From Rhodospirillaceae bacterium (lineage in GTDB: Bacteria > Pseudomonadota > Alphaproteobacteria > SP197), in the NCBI GenBank assembly GCA_018700655.1, contig JABIUG010000447.1:1-18239 (forward strand): a stretch of DNA of 18,239 nucleotides, in the 5' to 3' direction. The notes under the pieces were generated by a model that saw nothing but the letters and a program-made list of their open reading frames with translations, was not told the origin of the DNA and searched no databases. The position numbers and the translations under genes were made by a program. Below are positions 7,788 through 15,150 of the stretch, piece after piece. Numbering within the stretch: the first letter of the stretch is position 1; the number at the start of each line of letters is the position of its first letter.

Positions 7788-8788
7788 CGCAGGCGCCTCT
7801 GGCACTGACCATGGGCGAACCCGCCGGGATCGGTGGCGAGATCATGCTGAAAACCTGGCATCAGTTGCAGGAATCCGGACCGGCATTTTTTGTGATCGAC
7901 GATCCCCGGCGCCTGGCAGAGATTTCAGAGCGCCTCAACATACCCACACCGTTGGTGACCATATCCGAACCTGGGGAAACCCTGCTGCATCAAGGCAAGG
8001 CCCTGCCCGTTCTTCCCATTGGCATCGACGTTGTTGCCGAACCCGGCACGCCACGGACCCAGACGGCCGAAGCGGTCTTGCAATCGATCGCGATGGCGGT
8101 TGATTTCTCGCGTGACGGTCATGCCGGTGCTGTCGTGACCAATCCGATCCAGAAGTCAGTGCTGAAAGAAGCCGGCTTTCGCCATCCCGGGCATACCGAA
8201 TATCTCGGTGAACTTGCCGGGCCCGGCACCAGGACCGTGATGATGCTGGCCGGTCCTGACCTGCGGGTCGTGCCTGTCACCGTCCACATTCCCCTTGCCC
8301 GTGTTCCCCATGAACTCACGACCGACCTGATCGTGGAAACAGGCCGGATCACGGCCGAAGCCCTGCGGCGCGATTTCGGGATCGCTGCGCCACGGTTGGC
8401 GCTTGCCGGACTCAACCCCCATGCCGGAGAGAATGGTATGCTGGGGAGCGAGGATGCCGCCGTTGTTGCGCCGGCGGTCAAACGCCTGTGTGCTGAAGGC
8501 ATCGATGCTTCCGGGCCGCTGCCAGGCGACACCATGTTCCATGAACGCGCCCGCAAACGCTACGACGCCGCATTGTGCATGTATCACGATCAGGCGCTGA
8601 TCCCGCTCAAGACCCTGGCCTTCGACGATGGTGTCAACACGACGTTGGGGTTGCCCTTTGTCCGCACATCGCCCGACCACGGCACAGCGCTTGATCTGGC
8701 CGCCAGTGGCGGTGCATCGCCAGACAGCCTGATCGCTTCGCTCCACCTGGCAGCAGAGATGGCGCGCTGCCGGGCCGGCCATGGTTGA
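7784..8788 (+). CDS. pdxA: 4-hydroxythreonine-4-phosphate dehydrogenase PdxA
   Basis: NAD-dependent oxidation of 4-phosphooxy-L-threonine, with loss of CO2, to 3-amino-1-hydroxyacetone 1-phosphate, a precursor of pyridoxine 5'-phosphate in the DXP-dependent vitamin B6 pathway. The protein is 334 residues. It begins with the family TMGEPAGIGGE motif (9-19) and has VTNPIQK (118-124), HPGHTEYL (134-141), LNPHAGENG (210-218), MYHDQ (266-270) and RTSPDHGTALD (294-304). H168, H213 and H268 correspond to the three metal-binding histidines of E. coli PdxA (166, 211, 266). I chose the ATG at 7784 over an upstream in-frame extension because it matches the family start and gives an ATGA overlap with surA. 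It overlaps rsmA by 8 nt. Confidence 0.97.
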   Translation: MTQAPLALTMGEPAGIGGEIMLKTWHQLQESGPAFFVIDDPRRLAEISERLNIPTPLVTISEPGETLLHQGKALPVLPIGIDVVAEPGTPRTQTAEAVLQSIAMAVDFSRDGHAGAVVTNPIQKSVLKEAGFRHPGHTEYLGELAGPGTRTVMMLAGPDLRVVPVTVHIPLARVPHELTTDLIVETGRITAEALRRDFGIAAPRLALAGLNPHAGENGMLGSEDAAVVAPAVKRLCAEGIDASGPLPGDTMFHERARKRYDAALCMYHDQALIPLKTLAFDDGVNTTLGLPFVRTSPDHGTALDLAASGGASPDSLIASLHLAAEMARCRAGHG

Positions 8789-9620
8789 TCTCGATTCCCT
8801 TCCCAGCCTGCGCGACGTTGCTGATCGCCATGGCCTGAGGGCGCGACGCTCTCTTGGGCAGAACTTTCTGTTCGACGAGAACCTCCTCGACCGTATCGCC
8901 CGCTCTGCCGGCGACCTTTCGGGCGCGACGGTCCTGGAAATCGGACCGGGGCCAGGCGGCCTTACCCGTGCTCTTCTGCGCGCCGGAGCCGAGAATGTCA
9001 TCGCACTCGAGAAAGACCGGCGCGGCATGGATGCGCTGCGTAGTCTCGTGACAGTAGCCGACGGCCGCCTGACGGTCATCGAAGGCGACGCCATGAAGCA
9101 GGATCTCGCCACGATTGCGCCGGGGCGGCTGATTGTTGTCGGTAATCTTCCCTTCAACATCGCCACCGAACTGCTGATGCGCCTGGCTGAAGGCTCCGAC
9201 CAGATCGACCGCATGGTCCTGATGTTCCAGAAGGAAGTCGGCGACAGAATTGCGGCTAAACCCGGCAGCAAGAGTTATGGCCGCCTCAGCGTCATGGTGC
9301 AGTGGATGTGCGAGGTCGAGTCCTGCTTCGATGTGCCACCCAGCGCATTTGTTCCAGCGCCCAAGGTCTCGGCAACCGTGCTGCGCATCACGCCACGCGC
9401 ACAGACGGCCTTCCCGGCGACCAGGGAGTCGTTGAGGGCGGTCACCGCGGCAGCCTTTGGACAGCGCCGCAAGACCATGCGCAATGCCCTGAAGCCGATC
9501 CTGGACGATCCCGAAGCCGCCCTGGTCGGCGCTGGCCTTTCGCCCTCGATACGCGCCGAAAGGATTGATCTGGCGGGGTTTTGCTCTCTGGCGCGTGAGT
9601 TTGAAGCCCGCACGAAATGA
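8781..9620 (+). CDS. rsmA: 16S rRNA dimethyladenosine transferase RsmA (KsgA)
   Basis: Adds two methyl groups to each of two adjacent adenines (A1518 and A1519, E. coli numbering) near the 3' end of 16S rRNA, using S-adenosylmethionine, as a late check in small-subunit assembly. The 279-residue protein has SLGQNFL (24-30), the SAM-binding LEIGPGPGGLT (52-62), the acidic end of motif II in ALEKD (75-79), motif GDAM (102-105) and the catalytic NLPFN (122-126). Here phenylalanine stands where E. coli has tyrosine. MFQKEV (148-153) and SKSYGRLSV (163-171) follow, as in the family. The ATG lies inside the pdxA 3' end, so translation is probably coupled. It is the last recognisable core gene of the plus-strand block. 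Confidence 0.96.
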   Translation: MVDLDSLPSLRDVADRHGLRARRSLGQNFLFDENLLDRIARSAGDLSGATVLEIGPGPGGLTRALLRAGAENVIALEKDRRGMDALRSLVTVADGRLTVIEGDAMKQDLATIAPGRLIVVGNLPFNIATELLMRLAEGSDQIDRMVLMFQKEVGDRIAAKPGSKSYGRLSVMVQWMCEVESCFDVPPSAFVPAPKVSATVLRITPRAQTAFPATRESLRAVTAAAFGQRRKTMRNALKPILDDPEAALVGAGLSPSIRAERIDLAGFCSLAREFEARTK

Positions 9621-9886
9621 CCGGACGCTCCGAACCCAATCAAGTTCGGGTTCCCATCACGGTTGAATTGTTCTATATCCCGCGCCGTTTCACTCCTGAG
9701 GCAGATAGATGCCCTTTTGCGACCTTTCGCTGCGACGACGACGGCAGATGCGAACCGAGCCTCGGTCCGTGCATGGCGTTCGCGTATGCGGATGTCCATG
9801 GAAGGGCTGAAAGATCTGAGCGCCGGCCGCTGTGCCGGACCGAGGCGGATTTGATGATCACCGTCTCACCCTTTCAGGAGAAGTAA
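9617..9886 (+). CDS. Possible small ORF, 89 aa, unknown
   Basis: I do not recognise this product. The ATG overlaps the rsmA stop in an ATGA arrangement, and the TAA ends one base before the GTG of the next gene, so the frame fills the whole gap. It has five cysteines, four of them spaced C32-x6-C39-x5-C45-x6-C52, which could bind a metal but has no known signature. Against it: no ribosome site beyond coupling, several AGA/AGG codons that are rare in the neighbouring genes, and no family resemblance. The gap could instead be untranslated leader for the acetyltransferase gene. Confidence 0.22.
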   Translation: MTGRSEPNQVRVPITVELFYIPRRFTPEADRCPFATFRCDDDGRCEPSLGPCMAFAYADVHGRAERSERRPLCRTEADLMITVSPFQEK

Positions 9887-9887
9887 C

Positions 9888-10412
9888 GTGTTTTCCATCA
9901 TCGAAGAGCGGGCCAGCGACCACGAAACGGTCGTGAAGCTTGCACGGCTATCTCTGGGAAACCGGTTCACCGACAGCCCGGCCGCACGGATGCGGGCGGG
10001 TACGACACCGGTGCCGGGTCTATCCATGATCGTCCTCGAGAATGACAAACTGGTCGGCACGATCCGTTACTGGCCAATCCTAATCGGCGCAGGAACCAAG
10101 GCGATCCAGCTTGGCCCCGTCGCGATCGAACCCGATCACCGCGGCCGGGGTTTCAGTCGCATCCTGATCCGCTACAGCCTGGAACGCGCGCAGGCGCTTG
10201 GCCATCGCATCGCCGTGCTGATCGGTAATCCCGCGCTTTATGGCCGTTACGGTTTCGAGCCTGCGCTGCCGCGCGACATCGTTCTGCCCGAAACCGAAGA
10301 TCGCGACCGCCTGCAGGTCATGGCCCTGGCGCCAGGCGCGCTTGACGGCCTTTCCGGCGCGATTCGCCCAGACACGATCCCCAGTCTGACAAGTAACCGC
10401 CTGACGGCCTGA
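9888..10412 (+). CDS. GNAT family N-acetyltransferase
   Basis: A 174-residue single-domain GNAT protein, predicted to transfer an acetyl group from acetyl-CoA to an amine; the substrate cannot be read from the sequence. The core runs from strand GLSMIVLENDKLVGTIRYWPI (44-64) through LGPVAIEPDHRGRGFSRIL (75-93), which is the acetyl-CoA pyrophosphate loop, to IAVLIGNPALYGRYGFEPA (108-126), the C-terminal part typical of the YhbS-like group (COG3153). The GTG start at 9888 is set by a clear AGGAGA ribosome site about seven bases upstream (9876-9881). It follows rsmA on the same strand but is not part of the usual core cluster, and it converges with the desaturase gene 14 nt downstream. Confidence 0.88.
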   Translation: MFSIIEERASDHETVVKLARLSLGNRFTDSPAARMRAGTTPVPGLSMIVLENDKLVGTIRYWPILIGAGTKAIQLGPVAIEPDHRGRGFSRILIRYSLERAQALGHRIAVLIGNPALYGRYGFEPALPRDIVLPETEDRDRLQVMALAPGALDGLSGAIRPDTIPSLTSNRLTA

Positions 10413-10426
10413 GGCTCAGATTCCCC

Positions 10427-11458
10427 TCATCGCGAGACGTTCTTGCGTGCCTTTGCATGCAGCGCTTTGCGCCGCTCCGTGATCGTGCGATCGCCTTCAG
10501 GCGTGCCATCGTGGAAACAGCCGAAGACACGATCCCAGGGCATGTCGTAGGTGCCGTAATTGCAGTCGAAATGGCGGTGATGCAGTTGATGCAGAAAGTC
10601 GCCGATCTGGAGGCGGCGTGAACCCCAAAGCCGCACGGCATCATAGCCTGTGTGGGAGCTGGGCGCACCGATGCCATGAAACAGAAGGTTGAAGATGACG
10701 TGAACCGGGTGCGAGGGAATCAAGAGAAAGATCAGGCAGTCGGACTGATCGATGATTTGTTCGACCGGGTGCTGGGAAAGGCCCGACCATGGCCCGAGAT
10801 TGACGTTTTTGTGGTGCCGGGCGTGGATATGTTTGAAGAGCGGCGGCCAATGCAGGCTGCGGTGCTGCCAGAAGAAGTAAAAGCCTGCCCAGTAGGGCGT
10901 CAGCAGGATCAACGCGATGAACCAGAAGGGATGATCTTGCAGGGTGATCATCGTCGCCAGGCCGTTGGCGTAGACCCACATGAAGACGGACTCATAGGCT
11001 GTCCACACCGCAACCGCCGACGTCAACGACCAGAACATGTTGTCCCAGAGCTGGTTGCCGAACAGGAAGGCCTTGCCCTTGGCGGGATAGGTGCGGGTGT
11101 CGTAACGCAGGTCATCGCCCTGCTTGCGGAAGGTGTAGAGATAGAGATGCAGCCCACCTGCAACGATGGTGATCAGGATCAGATTGCGCAGCCAGATCTC
11201 GAAGATCCAGTCGAATTGGAACGTCACAGTTCGTTCGAGAGATGGCGAAAAAAAGATCCAGATGCCAATAGCGATCAGCAGGAAATAGATACGCTCACCA
11301 AACAGGCTCCAGCCGCCAAGCACGTATTTCGCAATATTCTTGAAGTTGACCGGCCTGTCATAGAACGGCGCCAGCCGGATCGGCAGTTCAGGGTGGAAAT
11401 GCCAGGCCGTGCGGTTCGATTCCCCGGCCTTGCCGATTTCAGCCTCTTTCACTGTCAC
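10427..11458 (-). CDS. Sterol desaturase / fatty acid hydroxylase family membrane protein
   Basis: Integral membrane di-iron oxygenase of the ERG3/fatty-acid hydroxylase superfamily; such enzymes hydroxylate or desaturate lipids, sterols or carotenoids. The 343-residue form has hydrophobic helices near 57-71, 92-108, 143-163, 178-195 and 241-262. The histidine clusters are complete: HRSLH (199-203), HARHH (212-216) and HQLHHRH (290-296), plus LGPWSGLSQHPVE (221-233) and FDCNYG (297-302), which are common in bacterial members. I chose the GTG at 11458 because GGGAGAGGG lies four bases upstream; a longer frame back to 11599 adds 47 residues with no resemblance to the family and runs into the divergent gene. 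The substrate is unknown. It shares a 143-nt divergent region with the serine hydrolase. Confidence 0.9.
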   Translation of the reverse strand: MTVKEAEIGKAGESNRTAWHFHPELPIRLAPFYDRPVNFKNIAKYVLGGWSLFGERIYFLLIAIGIWIFFSPSLERTVTFQFDWIFEIWLRNLILITIVAGGLHLYLYTFRKQGDDLRYDTRTYPAKGKAFLFGNQLWDNMFWSLTSAVAVWTAYESVFMWVYANGLATMITLQDHPFWFIALILLTPYWAGFYFFWQHRSLHWPPLFKHIHARHHKNVNLGPWSGLSQHPVEQIIDQSDCLIFLLIPSHPVHVIFNLLFHGIGAPSSHTGYDAVRLWGSRRLQIGDFLHQLHHRHFDCNYGTYDMPWDRVFGCFHDGTPEGDRTITERRKALHAKARKNVSR

Positions 11459-11462
11459 TGAA

Positions 11463-11471
11463 CCCTCTCCC
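11463..11471 (-). promoter_or_regulatory. Ribosome binding site deciding the desaturase start
   Basis: GGGAGAGGG on the minus strand, four bases before the GTG at 11458. It supports the 343-residue form over the 390-residue open frame that begins at 11599. Confidence 0.55.
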
Positions 11472-11525
11472 GAAGCAATGGTCGCATGGCCGGTTCCAGA
11501 CGGTTTGAGCCGCCATCGAGCTGAA

Positions 11526-11577
11526 ACTAGAGCACGGGACGGCCTATCTTGCGAATGCCTGGCGGGAGATTGATAGT
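11526..11577. promoter_or_regulatory. Candidate overlapping divergent promoters, desaturase / serine hydrolase
   Basis: Plus strand: TTGCGA (11549-11554), a 17-nt spacer and GATAGT (11572-11577), about 25 nt before the hydrolase ATG. Minus strand: TTCGCA (11550-11555), an 18-nt spacer and TCTAGT (11526-11531), ahead of the desaturase gene. Each hexamer matches the consensus at four of six positions. The two -35 elements overlap, which would tie expression of the pair together if both are real. Confidence 0.27.
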
Positions 11578-11601
11578 GAATCGTCAAATTTGGGGGCACC
11601 C

Positions 11602-12747
11602 ATGACCGAGATCACCACCATTCCCAATCGCGATCTTGCCGTCAGCGATGACAACAAGGCCCGCTGGAACATGCCGGACCATCGCCGGCACGGATTCCAC
11701 AACCTGCACAGGATCGCGCGTTATGTAATGAGTTTGCGCGCAACACAGGTAATGCCGCTTTCACGCCGCATCGACATGCGCATCGCAGAGATGGAATCGG
11801 TACGCCGTTACACCCAGCATCCGGCGTTTTCCGGCATGGTCGTGATCCGTGGCCAGCATGTCCTGCACGAGGTCTATGCCGCCGATTTCGGCGTCGACCA
11901 ACCCCACAGCGTGATGTCGATCAACAAGGTCATCCTGAACCTTGTGCTCGGCCGTCTGGTCGAAGAGGGCCTGATCCACCTTTCGCGCAAGGTGAAGGAC
12001 TATCTGCCCCAGATGGGTAGCGGTTATGCCGAAGCAACGATCCAGCAGGTTTTTGACATGGATGTCGTCAACGAATTCTCCGAAGATTTCACCGATCCGA
12101 CCGCAACCTATTGGGATTACGAACTCTCGATGGGCTGGCGACTTGCGACCGAAGGCCGGGAGATCGTCACGATCAGGGAGTTCGTGGCTGGTCTGACGAG
12201 CAGTGATGTTACCAACCGAAGCGGATCGGTTCACTACAAGGATACCAACAGCGACCTGCTCGCCTGGCTCGCCGAAGAGGCCAGCGGACGACCGATGCGC
12301 GACATGCTGATTGAAGTCACCGAGGCAGCGGGTCTGGCCGGCCAGTTCCACATCACCTGCGATTCGAGTGGCGTTCCGTTGATGTCGGGCGGACTTTGCC
12401 TCACCGCACGCGATCTGGCCCGCCTAGGCGCCCTCTTCGTTCGGCGGGGCATGGGAGTGAACGGCCAGCGGATCGGCAGTGCTGATTTCATCGAGGCCAG
12501 TCGGCTTCGCGGCGTACCGCTTCTGCCGCCGCGCGAACACCTTCGCTATTCCAACAGCCTCAACACGTCGGGCCGGTGGGTCGGCCATGGTGGTTACGGT
12601 GGCCAGTACATGCTGTGCGATCTTGAAAGCGGTGTTGTCGGCGTCGCCTTCAGCGTGGTCGAGGACAAGGACGCCTATCCGGACGACTACTGGCCTCTGA
12701 TGATCAACATGCTCGAAGAGATTGGCGAACTGCCCTTTGGTGACTGA
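11602..12747 (+). CDS. Serine hydrolase, beta-lactamase family (class C fold)
   Basis: A 381-residue protein of the Beta-lactamase/COG1680 group, which includes esterases, D-amino peptidases and the nylon-oligomer hydrolase NylB. The SxxK nucleophile motif is S106-I-N-K109. The second motif is around Y212 (HYKDTNSDLLAWL), with Asp two residues after the Tyr where classic beta-lactamases have Asn (YxN). The third motif is the H329-G-G triad (VGHGGYGGQYM). LMSGGLCLTARDLARLG (260-276) is typical of the family. There is no signal peptide, so it is probably cytosolic, unlike resistance beta-lactamases. I chose the ATG at 11602, preceded by a G-run (GGGGG) seven bases upstream, over a TTG four codons earlier. 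The substrate is unknown; the divergent desaturase hints at lipid or ester chemistry, which is only inference. Confidence 0.88.
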   Translation: MTEITTIPNRDLAVSDDNKARWNMPDHRRHGFHNLHRIARYVMSLRATQVMPLSRRIDMRIAEMESVRRYTQHPAFSGMVVIRGQHVLHEVYAADFGVDQPHSVMSINKVILNLVLGRLVEEGLIHLSRKVKDYLPQMGSGYAEATIQQVFDMDVVNEFSEDFTDPTATYWDYELSMGWRLATEGREIVTIREFVAGLTSSDVTNRSGSVHYKDTNSDLLAWLAEEASGRPMRDMLIEVTEAAGLAGQFHITCDSSGVPLMSGGLCLTARDLARLGALFVRRGMGVNGQRIGSADFIEASRLRGVPLLPPREHLRYSNSLNTSGRWVGHGGYGGQYMLCDLESGVVGVAFSVVEDKDAYPDDYWPLMINMLEEIGELPFGD

Positions 12748-12758
12748 AGGCGCGAAGC

Positions 12759-13403
12759 TCAGTCGCCGTCGAGTTCGCTGCGCATCCCGTTGACGAATCC
12801 TGCCATGCCGATCTGGCGTGTCCGCCGCAACCGCTCCGCATGCAGAATCGATCGAACACCGGCAACGCTGTGGTCGATGTCTTCATTGATGACGACATAA
12901 TCATAGGAATCCCAGTGTTCCATCTCGCCACTGGCTTCCGCCATGCGATGACGCACGACCTCTTCAGGGTCCGAAGCACGGTTCACCAGACGGCTGTGAA
13001 GTTCATCGGCCAACGGGGGCAAGATAAACACCGACACCAGATCGCGGTCCATCGCGGCGCGAAGCTGCTGCGCACCCTGCCAGTCGACATCGAACAGGAT
13101 GTCGCGCCCCTGACTGAGCGCTTCCTCCACCGGCCCACGAGGGGTGCCATAGGAGTTTTCGAACACGGTGGCATGTTCAAGCAGATCCGATGCTTCAACC
13201 ATCGTCTCGAAACGGCTCTGGTCGATGAAATGATAGTCGCGGCCATCGACTTCATCGGGCCGCATCGGCCGGGTCGTGACCGAGACCGACATTTCCAGAT
13301 TGTCGTCGTCCTTCAAAAGGCGGCGCGAAATCGTCGTCTTGCCGGCACCAGAAGGAGACGACAGCACCAGCATCAGGCCACGGCGGTTCACGTTCGGCAT
13401 CAT
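12759..13403 (-). CDS. gmk: Guanylate kinase
   Basis: Phosphorylates GMP (and dGMP) to the diphosphate with ATP, a required step for GTP and dGTP supply. The P-loop SSPSGAGKT is at 15-23. The GMP-binding part has SVSVTTRPMRPDEVDGRDYHF (35-55) and the lid has the RMAEASGEMEHWDSYDYVVIN pattern. Length 214 suits the family. The frame begins with two methionines. The first ATG (13403) shares a base with the yicC TAA, and the second (13400) has better spacing to GGAG (five bases rather than two), so the true start may be 13400. It is downstream of yicC in the usual yicC-gmk pair and converges with the serine hydrolase 11 nt away. Confidence 0.97.
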   Translation of the reverse strand: MMPNVNRRGLMLVLSSPSGAGKTTISRRLLKDDDNLEMSVSVTTRPMRPDEVDGRDYHFIDQSRFETMVEASDLLEHATVFENSYGTPRGPVEEALSQGRDILFDVDWQGAQQLRAAMDRDLVSVFILPPLADELHSRLVNRASDPEEVVRHRMAEASGEMEHWDSYDYVVINEDIDHSVAGVRSILHAERLRRTRQIGMAGFVNGMRSELDGD

Positions 13404-14287
13404 TACTCCACGTTCAGCGCCTGCTCACGCAGGCGGTCGATGGCAACCTTGAGATCAAGCCCGATCGCGGTGAGATCCTTGTCGGACGATTTGGAACACA
13501 GCGTATTAGCCTCGCGCAACAGTTCCTGGCAGAGAAACCCCAGACGCCGGCCCGGCGCGGCATCACCGCCAAGCAGATCGCGCACCGCGGCGATATGGAT
13601 GTTCAGCCGGTCGATCTCCTCGCGCACATCTGCCTTGGTCGCCAACATGGTGACCTCCTGTGCCAGACGCTCCTCGGTGACAGGATGCTGCCCCTGCGTC
13701 AGTTCGTTGATCTGCGCGATAAGGCGTTCGCGGATAAGACCGGGATGCGCCCCGGCGGTTGCGGCGGCCGATTGCGAACCCGCTGCGATTTCGTCGAGCA
13801 GGCTGGTCAACAAGACCAGCAGTCGCGCGCCCTCGCCCGCCCTCTGCTCGGCCAGCTGCTGCAGGACGGCATTGAGCCCGGAGCGGATTTCGACCTGTTT
13901 GTCCTCGTCGACCTCGTTGCTGTTCTGGCCCGACGAATCCAGCACCCCGGGCAGACGCAGCAAACCATCAAGCGTCGGCGGATCGATCCCTTCCATATCC
14001 TTGAGCTCGCGCGCCAGTGCGGCGACCCGCACAAACGCAGCTTCATTGATCGCAAGGCCCTGTGTTTCGGTGTTGTGCGTGAGGTTGAGGCTGACCGTGA
14101 CATTGCCACGCGCCATCACCTTGTCGGCTGCCTCGCGGGCGGCCTGCTCGAGCGTGTCGAAGCCCTGCGGCAGGCGCGTTCTGATGTCGAGCCCCTTGCC
14201 GTTGACGCTACGCGCTTCCCAGACCCAGGAAAGCGCCTCGTCACCGCCCTCGACACGGGCAAATCCAGTCATGCTTTGAAGCGCCAC
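13403..14287 (-). CDS. yicC: YicC family endoribonuclease / stress-induced protein
   Basis: A 294-residue member of the YicC/YloC family. It starts with the signature SMTGFAR (5-11) followed by EARSVNGKGLDIRTRLP (24-40), the N-terminal YicC domain. It ends with a DUF1732 region containing RRLGFLCQELLREANTLCSKS and KVAIDRLREQALNVE. E. coli YicC has been reported as an endoribonuclease acting on small RNAs; the role here is inferred from that. The start is GTG at 14287, giving MALQSMTGFAR, which is the usual distance to the motif; the ATG at 14272 would begin at the motif itself. The ribosome site is weak. The stop overlaps the gmk start by one base, so the two are probably cotranslated. Confidence 0.93.
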   Translation of the reverse strand: MALQSMTGFARVEGGDEALSWVWEARSVNGKGLDIRTRLPQGFDTLEQAAREAADKVMARGNVTVSLNLTHNTETQGLAINEAAFVRVAALARELKDMEGIDPPTLDGLLRLPGVLDSSGQNSNEVDEDKQVEIRSGLNAVLQQLAEQRAGEGARLLVLLTSLLDEIAAGSQSAAATAGAHPGLIRERLIAQINELTQGQHPVTEERLAQEVTMLATKADVREEIDRLNIHIAAVRDLLGGDAAPGRRLGFLCQELLREANTLCSKSSDKDLTAIGLDLKVAIDRLREQALNVE

Positions 14288-14325
14288 GTATATGATCCAT
14301 CAGGGGCAGGAGGAAAGAGGCCGGA

Positions 14326-15144
14326 ATGCGTGATCCCGCGCGTCAGACCTGTATAACCTTGGCTCCCATGAGCCAACAACCCCACTCCATCCTGATCACC
14401 GGCGCCAGCAGCGGAATTGGCGCAACACTTGCCCACAGCTATGCCGCGACAGGCACGACCCTGTTCCTGAGCGGGCGCGACCAAGAGCGCCTGGCGGGGG
14501 TGGCAAAGTCCTGCGAATCGCGTGGTGCGACCTGCCACACGACTGTGCTTGATGTCTGTGACCGTGAAGCGATGGCCGCCTGGGTTGAAACCTGCGATGC
14601 AACGCAGCCGCTCGACCTGGTGATCGCCAACGCCGGAATATCAGCCGGTACCGGCTTTGCCGGCGAAGGGGCCGGGCAGACACGCCAGCTCCTGGCGACC
14701 AATGTCGATGGCGCCCTCAACACGGTGTTGCCGGTGATACCGGCGATGGTCACGCGGGGCCGCGGCCAGATTGCGCTGATGTCATCGCTGGCGAGCTTCC
14801 GCGGGTTTCCCGGCGCCCCCGCCTATTGTGCAAGCAAGGCCGCCATGCGGGTCTGGGGCGAAGGCCAGCGCGGCTGGCTCCATGCCAAAGGTGTCGACCT
14901 CTCGGTGATCTGCCCGGGCTTTGTCATCACACCGTTGAGCGACGGCAATCCCTATCCCATGCCCCTCCTGATGGATGCGCAACGTGCCGCGGGGATCATC
15001 GTGCGAGGCCTGCCACGCAACCGCGGGCGCATGGCATTCCCCTGGCAGACCTATTGGCTGGCGCAACTCCTGGCGATCATGCCGGTGGCGTTGAGCGACC
15101 GCTTGATGCGGCGCATGCCGAACAAACCGGCGACCGAAGATTAA
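14326..15144 (+). CDS. Short-chain dehydrogenase/reductase (SDR), substrate unknown
   Basis: A classical NAD(P)-binding Rossmann SDR. TGASSGIG (25-32) binds the dinucleotide, NAG is at 102-104, S154 lies in LMSSLAS, and Y167-C-A-S-K171 is the catalytic YxxxK. ICPGFVITPLS (195-205) follows the active site as in the family. The C-terminal part (LLAIMPVALSDRLMRRMP) is hydrophobic and could lie against the membrane. Two starts are possible: ATG 14326, with AGGAGG and AGAGG upstream (chosen), or ATG 14368, which gives the usual short lead (MSQQPHSILITGASSG) but has a poor ribosome site. It is oriented against its neighbours yicC and mltG and ends 6 nt from mltG. Confidence 0.9.
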   Translation: MRDPARQTCITLAPMSQQPHSILITGASSGIGATLAHSYAATGTTLFLSGRDQERLAGVAKSCESRGATCHTTVLDVCDREAMAAWVETCDATQPLDLVIANAGISAGTGFAGEGAGQTRQLLATNVDGALNTVLPVIPAMVTRGRGQIALMSSLASFRGFPGAPAYCASKAAMRVWGEGQRGWLHAKGVDLSVICPGFVITPLSDGNPYPMPLLMDAQRAAGIIVRGLPRNRGRMAFPWQTYWLAQLLAIMPVALSDRLMRRMPNKPATED

Positions 15145-15150
15145 CCGGGG

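Noticed and set aside
11459..11599. A 47-residue N-terminal extension of the desaturase
   Set aside because: It does not look like the family, runs across the divergent promoter region, and a good ribosome site precedes the GTG at 11458.
12840..14279. A 479-codon plus-strand open frame opposite gmk and yicC
   Set aside because: It is antisense to two well-recognised genes, has low-complexity Ser/Arg-rich sequence, and has no domain or good start.
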